64,000 nucleotides of DNA, from NCBI RefSeq assembly GCF_017876675.1, contig NZ_JAGIOI010000001.1:2976001-3040000 (forward strand), written 5' to 3'. Positions 7,869 to 19,700 of this stretch are shown piece by piece (position 1 is the first letter of the stretch; every line of letters begins with the position of its first letter). The notes under the pieces are model-generated. The model saw nothing but the letters and a program-made list of their open reading frames with translations. It was not told the origin of the DNA and searched no databases. Both the position numbers and the translations under genes were made by a program. Origin of the DNA: Arthrobacter stackebrandtii. GTDB lineage: Bacteria; Actinomycetota; Actinomycetes; Actinomycetales; Micrococcaceae.

Positions 7869-9440
7869 ATGAATGTGGAATCAAGCGGGGGAAATGGGCA
7901 GGTGGAGTCCCCCCGTCTTGGGCGGGCCGTGCCGCGGCACCGGACGGCAGTCCGCCGTGTCCTGCTGGGCATCAGCACACTTCTTGCCGTGGGCCTGCTG
8001 GGACTGGTTCCGGCGGCCCAGGCCGACAATGCCAGCGACAAGGCTGCGGCGCTTGAGCAGCAGGCGCAACTGGAGCAGCAGGCCAACGAGGTCCAGTCGT
8101 CGCTGGAATTTGTGGATGCCGGAATTGCCAAGTCGGCGGCGGACCTGGTCACGTTCCAGGGCCAGCTGCCCGGTGCCCAGGCAGCACTGGCAGGGGCCGA
8201 AGCCCGCGTGGCAACCGCCACGGGAGTGGTGAGTTCACTCACCGCACGGATCGACCTTGCCCAGCAGAACAAGGACAAGATCACGGCCCAGATCGCCACG
8301 GACGCCGAGAAGTCCACGGAAACCAAGGCCATGATCGGCCAGATCGCGGCCCAGTCGTACAAGGCCGGCGGACTGCCGCCGAACCTGACGCTGATCCTCG
8401 GCGCCGATTCGCCGAACGACCTGGCCAACTCCATCGACCTGGCCGAGCAGGCGCTCCGCAGCCAGACCGCTGCCCTGGAGGCGCTGACGGCGCAAAAGGC
8501 AACAAACCAGAACGCCCAGGTCCGCCTCGCCGCAGTTGAAGAGGAAATCAAGGACCTGAAGCAGCAGGCCGAGACCGCGCTGGCCGCCGAGCAGGTGGCC
8601 CGCAACCAGGCCGCCACCGAAAAGGCCAAGGTGGACAAGCTCATCAGCGACTCCGCTGCACTGAACGCCACGCTGGAGGCCGAAAAGCCCCGGATCCAGG
8701 CAAAGCTGCAGGCAGTCCAGAATGAGAAGGACGCCGTGGCCACGCAGATCGCCGAGATCCAGCGCAAGGAACGTGAAGCCGCCGAGGCTGCCGCACGCGC
8801 CGAAGCCGCCCGGCTGGCAAAGATCGAGGAAGAACGCCGCATTGAAGCAGCCCGCGTCGCCTACGAGCAGGAACAGGCGCGCATCGCCCAGGAGAAGGCC
8901 AACGCCCAGGCCAACCTCGGCGGGGGCGGCAGCTCCTACACACCGCCGCCGTTCGTCCCGCCCACGTACACGCCCCCGCCGTACGTGCCGCCGGCACCCG
9001 GCAACCCCTCCGCGTTTGGGCTGCAGCACCCCTTCGCCGGCAACATCCCCATCACCTCCGGCTTTGGCTGGCGCCAGACCCCGGCCGGCACCATCGACTT
9101 CAACGGCACCGGCTCCTACCTGCACTCCGGAATCGACTTTGGCGCCACCTGCGGCACGCCCGTTTACGCACCCGCGGACGGCGTGGTCCAGATCGCCGGC
9201 CAGACGAACGTGGTGTACGGCGGCGGCAACGTGCTGTACATCAGCCACGGAGTGGTCCAGGGCAACGCACTGATGACGGTCTTTTACCACAACTCCTCCG
9301 TCATTGTCTCCGCCGGCCAGGCGGTCAAGCAGGGCCAGCTGGTGGCATACTCCGGCAACACCGGAAACTCCACCGGCTGCCACGCACACTTTGAAACCTG
9401 GCTCAACGGCAGCCCCGTGGACCCCATGGGCCTGCTCTAG
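7869..9440 (+). CDS. Secreted coiled-coil M23 peptidase, EnvC/RipC-type FtsX partner
   Basis: A 523-residue secreted peptidoglycan hydrolase or activator. After a signal peptide (VLLGISTLLAVGLLGLVPAAQA) there is a long Ala/Glu/Gln/Lys-rich coiled coil (about residues 50-355), a Pro-rich linker (TPPPFVPPTYTPPPYVPP) and a C-terminal M23/LytM domain with both zinc motifs, HSGIDFG and GCHAHFE, so the enzyme looks catalytically competent. The arrangement matches FtsEX-controlled hydrolases. The ATG at 7869 follows GGAG by 9 bases; the in-frame TTG at 7830 is less likely. A plausible promoter (TTACTG at 7799-7804, 16 bases, TAATGT at 7821-7826) would give separate expression from ftsX. Confidence 0.88.
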   Translation: MNVESSGGNGQVESPRLGRAVPRHRTAVRRVLLGISTLLAVGLLGLVPAAQADNASDKAAALEQQAQLEQQANEVQSSLEFVDAGIAKSAADLVTFQGQLPGAQAALAGAEARVATATGVVSSLTARIDLAQQNKDKITAQIATDAEKSTETKAMIGQIAAQSYKAGGLPPNLTLILGADSPNDLANSIDLAEQALRSQTAALEALTAQKATNQNAQVRLAAVEEEIKDLKQQAETALAAEQVARNQAATEKAKVDKLISDSAALNATLEAEKPRIQAKLQAVQNEKDAVATQIAEIQRKEREAAEAAARAEAARLAKIEEERRIEAARVAYEQEQARIAQEKANAQANLGGGGSSYTPPPFVPPTYTPPPYVPPAPGNPSAFGLQHPFAGNIPITSGFGWRQTPAGTIDFNGTGSYLHSGIDFGATCGTPVYAPADGVVQIAGQTNVVYGGGNVLYISHGVVQGNALMTVFYHNSSVIVSAGQAVKQGQLVAYSGNTGNSTGCHAHFETWLNGSPVDPMGLL

Positions 9441-9446
9441 GACGGT

Positions 9447-9471
9447 CCGGGCCCGCAGCACGCGGGCCCGG
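9447..9471 (+). terminator. Terminator-like hairpin after the M23 peptidase gene
   Basis: Perfect 10-base arms CCGGGCCCGC/GCGGGCCCGG around a 5-base loop, 7 bases after the stop codon. There is no T-run, as is common in high-GC actinomycetes. Confidence 0.65.
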
Positions 9472-9613
9472 CCTCCCTTCCGCGGGCGGGCATGTACGAC
9501 CGGCGTCACAAACCCCGTCCGCCGGCCGCCCCGCCCTGCGGGTGTTGCTAAACTGGGGATCCGTGCCGCAACGTGCGTGCCGGAAAGTTTGCTAAATACC
9601 TAAGGAGTCTGCC

Positions 9614-10087
9614 GTGCCCAAGGAAAGTGGCCTGAAGGTGGTGGCCACCAATCGCAAGGCCCGGCATGACTACCTCATCATGGACACCTTCGAGGCCGGC
9701 CTGGTCCTCATGGGAACCGAGGTCAAGTCGCTGCGCGAGGGCAGGGCGTCCCTCGTGGACGGCTTCGCCACGTTCTACAACGACGAGCTCTGGCTAGAGG
9801 GCGTCTACATCCCCGAGTACCTCAACGGCAGCTGGACCAACCACACGGCCCGCCGCCGCCGCAAGCTCCTGCTGCACCGCGAAGAGCTCGAGAAAATCGA
9901 CCGCAAGACGCGCGAATCCGGCTTCACGATCGTGCCGCTGCAGCTGTACTTCAAGGACAGCCGCGCCAAGGTTGAGATCGCCATCGCCAGGGGCAAGAAG
10001 GACTACGACAAGCGCCACGCCCTCCGCGAACAGCAGGACAACCGCGAGGCACTGCGCGCGATGCGTGAGAAAAACCGCGGCGCCTAG
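9614..10087 (+). CDS. smpB: SsrA-binding protein SmpB
   Basis: SmpB binds tmRNA and delivers it to stalled ribosomes. The 157-residue product has the conserved core [31 protein letters not shown] and the C-terminal basic tail [14 protein letters not shown] that enters the mRNA channel. The GTG start has AAGGAG 6 bases upstream. An extended -10 (TGCTAAACT, 9547-9555) lies about 60 bases before the start. The tmRNA partner gene is 1.5 kb downstream with one gene between. Confidence 0.96.
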   Translation: MPKESGLKVVATNRKARHDYLIMDTFEAGLVLMGTEVKSLREGRASLVDGFATFYNDELWLEGVYIPEYLNGSWTNHTARRRRKLLLHREELEKIDRKTRESGFTIVPLQLYFKDSRAKVEIAIARGKKDYDKRHALREQQDNREALRAMREKNRGA

Positions 10088-10184
10088 CCCTGCACCGCGG
10101 GCCGTTCCGGCGCGTTCCCGTTCCACCCCGGCCGGGCGGCACTGCCCCTTGGCATGACACCGTTAGACACGAAGGCAGGCTGTT

Positions 10185-11495
10185 GTGGCAAGTGGCACCA
10201 AGCGTTGGTTGATCATTGGCGCAGGAATCGTGGTTGTGGCGCTCGTGGCGGTGTTCGCCGTGCAGTTCTTCACCGGTGCCCCTGGCGCATCCCCCACAGC
10301 CGCGGGCTCTTCCGCTTCGCCAAGCACGAGGCCCGATCCTTCCGCCAGTGCTGCACCCTCCCCGGATGCCCCGTCGCCTGAGCCTGCCACCTCGGCGGCG
10401 CCGGCTCCCAGCGCAAGCCAGGCCCCGCCGTCGGCCGCACCGAAACCGGGCGATGCCCAGTCCGTGCTGGCGGCCATGTCCCTGGAGCAAAAGGTGGGCC
10501 AGGTCCTTATGGTGTCCTCGCCGGTGACGGGGGCCACCCCGGATTCGCTGTACGCGCTGGACACCCTATACGTGGGTAATTTTTTCATGAAGGGGCGCAG
10601 CACGGCAGGGAAGTCGGCCATTGCCGGGGAGGTCGCGGCCGTCTCGGGGCATGTCACGGGCAGCCGGACCGCCGGGGCCCTGCCCTTTGTGGCGACAGAC
10701 CAGGAAGGCGGGTTTGTGCAGATCATGCAGGGCCCGGGCTTTGACACGATGCCGCAGGCAGTGGAGCAGGGCGAGCTGCCCGTGGACCAGCTGTTGGCCG
10801 ACGCCACCGAGTGGGGGCGGCAGCTGGCGGCTGTGGGCGTGAACGTGAATCTGGCACCCGTGCTGGACACCGTGCCCAGCGAGGCGTTCGCCCCGAAGAA
10901 TGCGCCGATCGGCTATTTCGGCCGGGAGTTTGGCTTTACGCCGGAGAACGTTTCAAGCCACGGGTTGGCGTTTGCCCAGGGCATGGCGGCCGCCGGTGTT
11001 GAGGCCACCGCCAAGCACTTTCCCGGGCTGGGCCGGGTCACAGCGAACACGGACACCGATTCGGGGGTCACCGATGCCGCCACGGTGCGCAACGACCCCT
11101 ACCTCGCCCCGTTCCAGGACGCCGTGGACGGCGGGGTGCCGTGGCTGATGATCTCCAACGCCGTCTACACCAAAATCGACCCGGACAATATGGCGCCGTT
11201 CTCACCCGTGATCGTCACCGACATGGTGCGCGGGGACCTTGGTTTCAAGGGCATCATTGTCAGCGACGACATTTGCGACGCCGTCCAGGTCTCCTCGGTG
11301 CCCGTAGCCGAACGCGGGGTGGACTTCATAGTGGCCGGCGGAACCATGGCGCTATGCACCAACGAAACGCTCCTGCCGGCCATGTACAACGGCATCGTGG
11401 CGGCGGCGCAGGGCGATCCGGCCTTTGCCGGCCGGGTTGACGCCGCGGCGCTGCTGGTACTTCAGGCAAAGGCAGCCAAGGGGCTGCTTGGGTAG
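10185..11495 (+). CDS. Membrane-anchored glycoside hydrolase family 3 (NagZ-like) protein
   Basis: A 436-residue protein with an N-terminal membrane anchor (WLIIGAGIVVVALVAVFAVQFF), a Ser/Ala/Pro-rich linker (about residues 32-90) and a single GH3 N-terminal TIM-barrel domain (MSLEQKVGQVLMVS, FVATDQEGGFVQ, VNLAPVLDTVP, GIIVSDDI). NagZ enzymes remove N-acetylglucosamine from muropeptides. Here the diagnostic loop reads KHFPGLGRVTANTDTDSG, not KHFPGHG...DSH, so the His of the NagZ Asp-His dyad is missing. The Asp nucleophile candidate in IIVSDDI is kept. The substrate is therefore unclear. The GTG start has GAAGGCAGG nearby. Location beside cell-wall genes suggests a wall-related role. Confidence 0.8.
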   Translation: MASGTKRWLIIGAGIVVVALVAVFAVQFFTGAPGASPTAAGSSASPSTRPDPSASAAPSPDAPSPEPATSAAPAPSASQAPPSAAPKPGDAQSVLAAMSLEQKVGQVLMVSSPVTGATPDSLYALDTLYVGNFFMKGRSTAGKSAIAGEVAAVSGHVTGSRTAGALPFVATDQEGGFVQIMQGPGFDTMPQAVEQGELPVDQLLADATEWGRQLAAVGVNVNLAPVLDTVPSEAFAPKNAPIGYFGREFGFTPENVSSHGLAFAQGMAAAGVEATAKHFPGLGRVTANTDTDSGVTDAATVRNDPYLAPFQDAVDGGVPWLMISNAVYTKIDPDNMAPFSPVIVTDMVRGDLGFKGIIVSDDICDAVQVSSVPVAERGVDFIVAGGTMALCTNETLLPAMYNGIVAAAQGDPAFAGRVDAAALLVLQAKAAKGLLG

Positions 11496-11589
11496 GGCAC
11501 CGTGGAATATTTTCCGCTGCAGATGCGCTAGCATGGATAGACCACAGGCAGTTCCCTTGGGAGCAGCAGGTGGATTTGAAAAAACAATA

Positions 11590-11956
11590 GGGGATGATCG
11601 GTTTCGACGGTGTTCGTCGAGACAGGTGAAGCGGGTCGAGGATACAGGGTTATCTCGTAAACGATCTCTGTAAAACAATAAGTGCTGAATCAAATCGCAC
11701 TGACTTCGCTCTTGCTGCCTAAGCAGTAAGACAGTCCGTCAGCCCGGGAATGCTCTCGTCCCGGATCCTGGCGTCATTTAGAGGGCCACTGCTCTAAGTT
11801 CTTGTTGTAGGCGCTTAGGGGACTTTTATACAACTGGGCCTGGCAGCTGCTTGTTTGCGAGACAGCTGGGGCCGAGAAAAACCGTACGCAAACTGCACCC
11901 GGAGAAGCCCTGACAACACAACATCGGACGGGAGTTCAATTCTCCCCATCTCCACA
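11590..11956 (+). ncRNA. ssrA: Transfer-messenger RNA (tmRNA)
   Basis: Rescues stalled ribosomes together with SmpB. The 5' end GGGGATG pairs with CATCTCC at 11947-11953 to form the tRNA-like acceptor stem, and GTTCAAT in the 3' part is the T-loop (GGGAGTTCAATTCTCCC). The resume codon is GCT at 11684, giving the tag AESNRTDFALAA and a TAA stop at 11720-11722. The CCA end is not fully encoded (CCACA follows), so it is probably added by tRNA nucleotidyltransferase. A strong terminator follows. Confidence 0.96.
11684..11722 (+). other. tmRNA proteolysis-tag reading frame
   Basis: Encodes AESNRTDFALAA followed by TAA. The DFALAA end is the degron seen in other actinobacterial tags; the first residue Ala is read from the GCT resume codon. 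It resembles the 12-residue mycobacterial tag in length. Confidence 0.93.
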
Positions 11957-11965
11957 TCCCTATTG

Positions 11966-12003
11966 GGCCTGTCCTCCGCTTCGGCGGAGGACAGGCCTTT
12001 TTT
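11966..12003 (+). terminator. Strong intrinsic terminator of ssrA
   Basis: Perfect 14-base arms GGCCTGTCCTCCGC/GCGGAGGACAGGCC with a TTCG tetraloop, followed by six T. It also lies downstream of the convergent sdaA gene and may act in both directions. Confidence 0.95.
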
Positions 12004-12075
12004 ATTGTTCGCGGCTGTGCACACAGCCGCGAGGGGCCCGCTGCGGGCTTGCAAGCTCGCGGGAGCGGTTGGGAC

Positions 12076-13470
12076 TCAGCATTCCACCACGTTGACGGCG
12101 AGCCCGCCCATGGACGTCTCCTTGTACTTGGAACTCATGTCGCGGCCGGTCTCGCGCATCGTCACAATGACCTCGTCGAGGGTGACATGGTGCTGTCCGT
12201 CGCCCCACAACGCCATCTTCGCCGCATTGATGGCCTTCGCCGCGGCAATCGCATTGCGTTCGATGCACGGGATCTGCACCAGACCGCCCACCGGATCACA
12301 GGTCAGGCCCAGGTTGTGCTCCATGGCAATCTCCGCCGCGTTCTCCACCTGTTCCGGTGTGCCGCCCATGACCTCGGCCAGTCCCGCCGCCGCCATGGAC
12401 GACGCCGAACCCACCTCGCCCTGGCAGCCCACCTCCGCACCGGATATGGAGGCCTGTTCCTTGTACAGGATGCCTACGGCCCCGGCGGCCAGCAGGAACT
12501 TGACCACGACGTTGTCGATCGCCTCCTGCGTGGCGTTGCGGACCGCGTCGATGTAGTGGGTGGCGTAGAACATGACGGCCGGGATGATGCCGGCGGCGCC
12601 GTTTGTGGGTGCGGTGACGACCCGGCCGCCTGAGGCGTTCTCTTCATTCACGGCCAGGGCCACCAAGTTCACCCACTCCTGCCAGAACTTGGGGTCCCTG
12701 TCAGGGTCCTCCGCCCTCAGCCGTGCATGCCAGTCCGGTGCTCGGCGCCGAACCTTCAACCCGCCTGGCAGGACGCCGTCACGGTCCAGGCTTGAGTTCT
12801 TGCAGTCTTCCATGACGTCGCGAATATGGAGCAGGCCGTTGCGCACCTCCTCCTCGCTCCGGGAGACCAGCTCGTTGGCCAGCATGACGCCGCTGAAGTT
12901 CAGCCCTGAGGAGTGGCAGTGGCCCAGCAGCTCGGCGGCCGTCCTGAAGGGGAGGGGGAGGAGCTGCTTGGAACTCTCCAATTCTGCGGCCGCTGATTCA
13001 ATTTCACCCTCCCGGACAATGAAGCCGCCACCCACGGAGAAGTAGGTGGCCTCGTGGAGGCTGTTTCCGGCGGCGTCGCTGACGGTGAACGTCACGCCAT
13101 TGGTGTGCCGGGAGAGAATGGTCAGCGGATGCAGGACGATGTCCTCTGGGCCGTACAGCAGTTCGATGCTGCCGCCCAGGCGCAGCGGCTCCCCGGCGGC
13201 GAAGGCGGCAAGCCTGGACTCCACTTCCTCCGGCAGGATGAGTTCCGGCTCGCGGCCCTCCAATCCCAGCAGGACGGCCGTCATGGTGCCGTGGCCACGC
13301 CCCGTTGCCGCCAAGGAGCCGTAGAGGTCGACCCGGACCGAGCTGACCCGCGGCAGCACGTCCGCGCCCAGCTCCCGCACAAAGGCGGCCGCGGCTCGCA
13401 TGGGCCCGACTGTGTGGGAACTCGAGGGGCCAATGCCCACTGTGAACAAATCAAAGACACCGACGCTCAT
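12076..13470 (-). CDS. sdaA: L-serine ammonia-lyase (iron-sulfur type)
   Basis: Converts L-serine to pyruvate and ammonia. The 464-residue single-chain form has the beta domain at the N-terminus ([22 protein letters not shown]) and the alpha domain at the C-terminus. The Cys residues expected to bind the 4Fe-4S cluster are present in [19 protein letters not shown] and QIPCIERN, and the C-terminus ends in Cys (NVVEC) as in type II enzymes. The start MSVGVFDLF at 13470 is chosen by homology; the frame is open further upstream to 13587. Its 3' end faces ssrA. Confidence 0.94.
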   Translation of the reverse strand: MSVGVFDLFTVGIGPSSSHTVGPMRAAAAFVRELGADVLPRVSSVRVDLYGSLAATGRGHGTMTAVLLGLEGREPELILPEEVESRLAAFAAGEPLRLGGSIELLYGPEDIVLHPLTILSRHTNGVTFTVSDAAGNSLHEATYFSVGGGFIVREGEIESAAAELESSKQLLPLPFRTAAELLGHCHSSGLNFSGVMLANELVSRSEEEVRNGLLHIRDVMEDCKNSSLDRDGVLPGGLKVRRRAPDWHARLRAEDPDRDPKFWQEWVNLVALAVNEENASGGRVVTAPTNGAAGIIPAVMFYATHYIDAVRNATQEAIDNVVVKFLLAAGAVGILYKEQASISGAEVGCQGEVGSASSMAAAGLAEVMGGTPEQVENAAEIAMEHNLGLTCDPVGGLVQIPCIERNAIAAAKAINAAKMALWGDGQHHVTLDEVIVTMRETGRDMSSKYKETSMGGLAVNVVEC

Positions 13471-13780
13471 GGCTTGGGCTTTCTTGACGAAGGGTATGCG
13501 CTCGGGGTTGGAGCGCCTGCGTTTCAATGCTACAGCCAGCCAGATGGCCAATGTGATCGGGGCCGCAGCACGGCACATTTTTGCCATATTTTCACGCTCA
13601 ATGTCTCTGGAGGGTTAATCGGGACGGTGATTTATTCGCCATTCGGCTAATTCGGCTGTCCCGGATGGAAGCATCGTCGGTGGATATTTGGCTCACGCCG
13701 CGCCTTGGGGGTGTGCGGAGCTTCGTCGATGGTGCGTTGCACGAGTGGTTTGTGGGGCACCACCTATTGTGAGGAAACGA
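13471..13780. other. Divergent intergenic region between sdaA and the surface-protein gene
   Basis: Holds the promoters of both divergent genes. A direct repeat ATTCGGCT occurs at 13641-13648 and 13650-13657, and CGGGAC/GTCCCG half-sites flank it (about 13619-13662), which could bind a regulator. No promoter hexamers are convincing. Confidence 0.35.
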
Positions 13781-16700
13781 ATGTTAATGATTCGAAGGGG
13801 GCTGGCGCTGCTGCTGGCCCTGCTGCTGGCGTCCGGGATCGGGGCACCAGCCGCGATGGCCGCGCCAGATGGTGACATCCCCGCACCCGCCAGTGTTGGC
13901 GGAGGGATGTACCTGGAAAAGACGGTGGCTGATCCCAAGCCACTGAAGCCGGGAGATTTTGTAACATACGACCTGACCATCGGCTGCTCGTCGATTGAAG
14001 TGCCGTGCGTCGATGCCAAGCTCATTGACCTGCTGCCGCCGCCGCTGGTGGTTAGCACCGTCACTCCGACTGGATTCAAGCAGCCCGTCGAAGAGAAATA
14101 TAACGATGACCGCAGCCAGGTTGAGCTGACCTTCAACGAGTTTGCTCCCGACAGCCCCGAAGAAAAGGGCCTGATTGCCGGTTCTGACTACCACATCACC
14201 ATCGTCGCGCAGCTGCCAGCGAACGCTTCCGCCGAGCTGGGCGGCACCTCGCTCATCAACGAGGCCACGCTGACGTCCACGACCGGCAGGGTCACCGACC
14301 CGGCTCCGGCCGTTCCGGTGGAAATCGATCCCGCACTCAAGGCGGATATTACCAAGGCGTGGGGCGTGCCGAGCACCATTGCCGGTGAAGAGACCGCCAA
14401 CGCACTGACCCTGGGCGGCATCAGGAATGCCTCGCTTGTGGGTGCCAACGCACTGACCATCCTGGAGCCTTCCGGCGAGAGCAAACCGTTCGATCAGGTT
14501 GCCTTCACCGGATTTGGCGCACACACCTTCCCCGAGGGAGCCGACACCGTCACCGTCAACTGGTTTGTCGGGGAAACCAAGCACGACGGCGTTCCCTCCG
14601 CAGAACCCACGATCCCCGCCGATGTTGACTTGGCCGCCATCACCGGCTTCGAGATCATTTACACCTCCTCCACTTCCACCACCGGCGACGGCGCCAAGGG
14701 TGGCATTGTTGCAGATGGCACGGCCGGTTCCCTGGTGCTCAACACCGTGGTCCGCCCCGGCGCCACCGGCGTTGTGCGGAACGAAACAAGCATTGTGGCC
14801 ACAACGCCCAAGGGCGATTCACCCGTCGCGAAGGCCGAGAACTCGTTCGAGATCACGGCCGTGACCTTCGTGGTCAACGCCACCAAGTCCATTGCGCCGC
14901 CGAGCGTTGTTGCACAGACGCCGGGCTTCGAGGGCCGCACGGAGAACAAGGCCACGGTTTCCATTGGTGCCGTGAACGGCTCCAACCAGCCGTTGCAGAC
15001 CATGACCATCAAGGAGCCGTCCACCGGCACCGACCCCTTTGGGGCAGGCATCGACTTTGACGAGTTCGTGGCCAGCGGCTGGCCTGCCAACACCGACAGC
15101 ATTGTTGTCACTGTGGACGGCACCGAATACACCTTGGCCGAGTCGGACGGAAAGATTGCCTTCCCGGCCAACATGCCCAAGGGCGAAGCCGTGAAGTCCT
15201 TCACGGTGGCATTCACCGGAAACTACGCCCCGGGCGAATCAGTTGAAATGAAGTTCGGTGTCATTGGTGAGACCGTTGGCGACTACACCAACACCATCGA
15301 AGCCGGCGGAACTTCTGCCGGAGGAACCCCTGCCGCAACCGGCGAGGCCAGTGCGCCCCTGAAGGTTGTCGAGCCTTCCGAGGACCTGGTGGGCGGCAAG
15401 TTCTTCTCCACCGCCGGCATGTACGCTTCCGACAACCGCGTTGAAGGAGTCACCGGTGAGAAGGTCAACGCGACCCTGAACACCAAGGTCAAGGACTCCT
15501 CCAACGTCCACGTGCGTGAAATTGTGCAGACCGACAACTTTGAGACCATGATGCCCAAATGGAAGGCCAACAAGGTCACCATTGCAGAGATCCAGGGCGC
15601 CTCGACCGTCAAGGTTGAATACCTGAACGCTGCAGGCACCTGGATTGTCCTGAAAGAAAACGCTGCCAGCCAGGAGATCCTCGACCTGCCTGAAGGTGCC
15701 AAGGGGGTGCAGGTTACATACCAGCGCACCGAGGGCACGTTCCCCAAGGATGCCAACGTCACCTCCGTTGTGGAGTTTGAACTGACCCAAGACATGGCGG
15801 CCGGGGACGAGTTCAGCAACAACCTGGGCCTGAACAAGGGCGAGAACACAACGGCAGAAGTTGTTTCGGACAAGAACATCAACCTCGGCGTCACCAAGTC
15901 CTGGGCACCAGGCACAGTTGTCCAGAAGCCGAACAACAAGAACCCGGAATCGAAACTCACGCTGGGAGCAAACAACAGCTCCGCGAACGCCGTGGACTCG
16001 CTGAAGGTTTCCGAACCGGCGGCAGGCACAAAACCGTTCGACTATGTTGAGATCACCTCTCTTGGCGTCGTGCTGGGCGACGGCGCAACTGCCGAGCTGG
16101 CCCGCCTGAAGCTGACCCTGGCCGACGGTGGAACGCGCGAACTCTCCGGCACGGAAGCTCTCTCACCGGCAGGAGTTGAGGGCATTGACTGGGCCAACGT
16201 TGTTGGCTTTGACTTCTCACTGGTCAAGACCGGCGACTTGCTGGTTCCCCGCCAGGCCAGCTTCACCGTGAACGTCAACACCAAGCTGCGTGACACGGTG
16301 CTGGGCACCAACGAGCTGGTTGACACTGCCCTGGGCAAGCTGGATCCGGCCTACACCATCCCGAACACCGTGGACGCAACAGTGGCCCGCGACGGGGAAT
16401 CCAAGGATGACAGGGCCTCGGCGGAGTTGAAGGTCATCACCGAAAACTCGGTGGAGATCACCCCGGCGCTGACCAAGTCGTTCAACCCGGCCGGCCCCGT
16501 CCCGCTGTTCCCGCTGACGCCCACCGAGGTCACCCTCGCCATCAACTCCGGCGCGGACAAGGCAGACAAGATAATGGTCGAGGACATCGACCCGACCTTC
16601 TGGAATGCCTTTGACTTTGTGAAGTGGACCGACTTTGCGAGCGGCCCGGGCAACGCGAAGATGACGTACGAATTCTTCACGGGCGGCACGTACAAGACCG

Positions 16701-19700
16701 TTGACGGCAGTCTCGAGGTCACCGGCGGCGAATGGACCAAGGCCGAAAACCTGGCGACGAACATGAACTCGCTCGTGGATGCCCACAACGGCAAGGCGCC
16801 CATGACCGCCGTCGAAGGTTTCCGGATCACCATTGAGAGCGGCAACTACGAGGAGCTGGCCCGCAACGTCAACACCTTCAAGTTCCAGGTGAAGCCGCGC
16901 TACATGCTGCGGTCCGGTGAAATCAACAGCAGCGACGATGGCACCAGGAACCCCGGCGAGACTGCAGACCGCACCATTGCCAACACGGCAAGCGGCAAAA
17001 TGTCACGGCTGGGCAAGCTACACGAGGTTCCGGATTCGACGGCTGACTACGCGTTTACGCCGGGTGTCCTGGGATCAACTGTGACCAAGACCAACAACGC
17101 CCTGGATGCGAAGATCGCGGCAGGCGGCGAGGCAAGCTACACCATGACGGTTGAGAACAACGGCACCGAGCCGATCCTCGACCCTAAGATTGTGGACAAG
17201 CTTCCGTCGGATGCCACTGGACCCATGATGGGCGTGGATCCCGACTTTGCCGCAACCACCGTCTACAAGCTGGACAATGCCTTCACCTCCGCGAAGCCCG
17301 GCACAACCATCCCCACCGATAGCGAACTCGTTTCGGCAACCGTTGTGGATGGTACCGATGTCACCTTCACCTTCCCCGCAGGCACCGTCCTGTACCCGGG
17401 TGAAAAGTACACCGTGGTGCTGGCCGTCAAGGTGCGCTCCGGCCTTCCTGCAGGCTCCAACCTGGTGAACAGCATGGAATTCTCCGGCTCCAACATGCCT
17501 GAACCGGAGAAGGGCGAGAGTCCCGTTGTTGTCATTGCAGGCCAGAGCTACAACTCCATGAAGCTGGTCCGCGAAGTTCCTTCGGCAGGCCAGACCGCTC
17601 CCACCGGCGTGCACAACGTGGTCAACAACCGCGAGTGCTACGACTTTGGTGACGGCTTCTACCGCTACCCGTGTGTTGTTGAGACCAAGCCCGGCGGCAC
17701 CGCCGAGTGGCAGCTCACCGTAACCAACACCGGCAACGTCCCCACAAACCACATGGAAATCCTGGATGTGTTCCCGTGGATCGGTGACCACGGTGTGACC
17801 ACCAGCCAGTCGGGCACCCCGCGCGGCACCAAGTGGACCCCCACTCTGCTGGAAATCAAGGAGGCCGAACTGCCTGAAGGTGCCACCCGGGAGATTTTCT
17901 ACCTGGTTGGCGATCCCGCAAGCTGCAAGCCTGTCGGTGACTTTGGCGACGGAACCCCGTGGTCCGGCTGTGAAGACAACTGGCTCAGCGAGCGCCCGGC
18001 GAACCCCAAGGACATCATGGGACTGAAGGCCGTGTATGACTTTGCGCCGGGCCTGGCCCTGAACGAAGGTGTGTCACTGACATTCTCCACGGAGTCCGCC
18101 ACTGAGATGCCGGAAGGCGCCAGCGAGCTGGCCCCCGCCTGGAACTCGTTTGGCTACTACGCCAACGCGCAGGTGAACGGCAAGACCGACCACCGCAGCC
18201 AGGAGCCCATCAAGACCGGCATCACCTTCCGTCCGGTTGAGAAGGAAAAGGTCTCTGTTGGAGACTACGTCTGGATTGACGGCAACAAGGATGGCCGCCA
18301 GGACAATGATGAAGTTGGCATCAAGGATGTCACCCTTGTTTTGACTGGTCCGGACGGGTTGCCTGTCACCGACGTCTATGGCAACCTGGTGCATCCCACC
18401 ATGACCGACAAGGACGGCAAGTACTCCTTCGACAACCTGCCGGTGCTGAAGGACAATGAGTCCTACACGGTGACGATCGACCGGACGGCATCGGAAACGG
18501 TGCTGGCTCCCTACCACCCCACCAAGGCTGGTGAGGGCAATCGCGAAGGTGACTCCTCAATGTGGGTAGCCACGTCCGAGGGGCTGACGGAGGATGGCCA
18601 GCATCATCCGACCCTGGACTTCGGCTTTGTTCTGCCGAAGGTGTCTCTGGGTGACTACGTGTGGGTTGATTCCGACCGTGACGGTGTCCAGGATGAGGGT
18701 GAGAAGGGCATCAAGGGTGTCGTTCTTACCGTCACGGGTCCCGACGGCAACCCGGTTGTTGATGTGTTTGGCAACCCGGTTGGCCCGGCAACGACGGATG
18801 ACAACGGCCACTACACCTTCGAGAACCTGCCGGTTCTGAAGGATGGCGAGTCGTACACCGTCAACATTGACAAGGAAGGATCGAAGGAGCCGCTGGCACC
18901 TTATGTTCCGACTGTCGACACGGGCGCTGACCGTGGCACCAACTCCTCGACGTGGGAAGCCACATCCGAGGGCCTGACGGAGGATGGCCAGCATGATCCG
19001 ACCCTGGACTTCGGTTTTGTTTTGCCGAAGGTGTCTCTGGGTGACTACGTGTGGGTTGATTCCGACCGTGACGGTGTTCAGGGTGATTCTGCCCTGGAGC
19101 CCGGCATCCCGGGTGTGGTCCTGACGATCACCGGCCCCGACGGCAAGCCTGTCACCGACGTGTTCGGCAACGAAGTCGGCACCGCAACGACGGATGACAA
19201 CGGCCACTACACCTTCGAGAACCTGCAGGTTCTGAAGGATGGCCAGTCGTACACCGTCAGCATTGACAAGGAAGGATCGAAGGAGCCGCTGGCACCTTAT
19301 GTTCCGACTGTCGACACGGGCGCTGACCGTGGCACCAACTCCTCGACGTGGGAAGCCACATCCGAGGGCCTGACGGAGGATGGCCAGCATGATCCGACCC
19401 TGGACTTCGGTTTTGTTTTGCCGAAGGTGTCCGTGGGTGACTACGTGTGGGTTGATTCCGACCGTGACGGTGTTCAGGGTGATTCTGCCCTGGAGCCCGG
19501 CATCCCGGGTGTGGTCCTGACGATCACCGGCCCCGACGGCAAGCCTGTCACCGACGTGTTCGGCAACGAAGTCGGCACCGCAACGACGGATGACAACGGC
19601 CACTACACCTTCGAGAACCTGCAGGTTCTGAAGGATGGCGAGTCGTACACCGTCAGCATTGACAAGGAAGGATCGAAGGAGCCGCTGGCCCCGTACATCC

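Noticed and set aside
18557-19603. Long open frame antisense to the SdrD-B repeats
   Set aside because: It is a repeat-driven shadow: the same peptide blocks recur because the plus-strand coding units are near-identical, and it lacks family features.
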